Shown here in pieces: positions 5,292-5,312 of a stretch of 5,312 bases of DNA (its first letter is position 1; every line of letters begins with the position of its first letter). The position numbers and the translations under genes were made by a program. The notes beneath the pieces are model-generated. The model was not told the origin of the DNA, made no database searches, and saw only the letters and a program-made list of their open reading frames with translations. This stretch comes from JBGPBY01 sp041481485. GTDB taxonomy: Bacteria > Acidobacteriota > Terriglobia > 20CM-2-55-15. The stretch covers positions 1 to 5,312 of the forward strand of contig JBGPBY010000508.1 in assembly GCA_041481485.1 (NCBI GenBank), in the 5' to 3' direction.

Positions 5292-5312
5292 TACCGCACG
5301 TAAAAATTGTTA

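Noticed and set aside
5168..5299. 44-residue N-terminal extension of the ferredoxin-MBL protein starting at GTG 5299
   Set aside because: The translation (PSPNPLPLGEG...) is that of the intergenic hairpin repeat. The ferredoxin domain starts about 15 residues after the ATG at 5167.

Overview
The window is a compact, entirely minus-strand stretch from a Gram-negative-type bacterium with roughly mid-50s percent GC. About 93% of it is coding. Three of the four proteins carry classical signal peptides and would be exported. The paired exported M16 peptidases, the ferredoxin/metallo-beta-lactamase fusion and the small GC-rich hairpin repeats between genes would fit Acidobacteriota, but this assignment is an impression. 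Nothing in the window, such as rRNA or a marker gene, proves it.

Layout in transcription order (right to left). (1) 5168-5312 is an intergenic leader. It holds a dispersed-type repeat able to form two competing hairpins, an 18-bp palindrome, and a -10-like TACAAT very close to the first start codon. (2) 4307-5167 encodes a cytoplasmic single-cluster 4Fe-4S ferredoxin fused to a metallo-beta-lactamase-fold domain with a variant metal motif. (3) 2961-4310 encodes an exported M16 zinc peptidase with an intact HxxEH site; its ATG overlaps the previous stop in an ATGA. (4) 1457-2959 encodes a second exported M16 protein that has lost all three zinc-site residues but keeps the substrate-binding Arg/Tyr segment. 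It starts one base after the previous stop and has a strong Shine-Dalgarno. (5) 1282-1456 is an intergenic region with two copies of a 15-bp hairpin repeat and a third hairpin. (6) 55-1281 encodes an exported calcineurin-like metallophosphoesterase with the five-block motif pattern of purple acid phosphatases. It starts at GTG with its own Shine-Dalgarno and a -10-like box. (7) 1-54 is a downstream flank that begins inside another apparent hairpin repeat.

How the genes work together. The spacing makes genes 1-3 almost certainly one operon. The two M16 proteins are reciprocally degenerate: one has the zinc site and lacks Arg/Tyr, the other has the reverse. This predicts an obligate periplasmic heterodimer. 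Why a cytoplasmic iron-sulfur/MBL protein is co-transcribed with it is not obvious and is the main open question here. The phosphoesterase looks like a separate transcription unit. I see no mobile element, CRISPR array, RNA gene or clearly novel multi-gene system.
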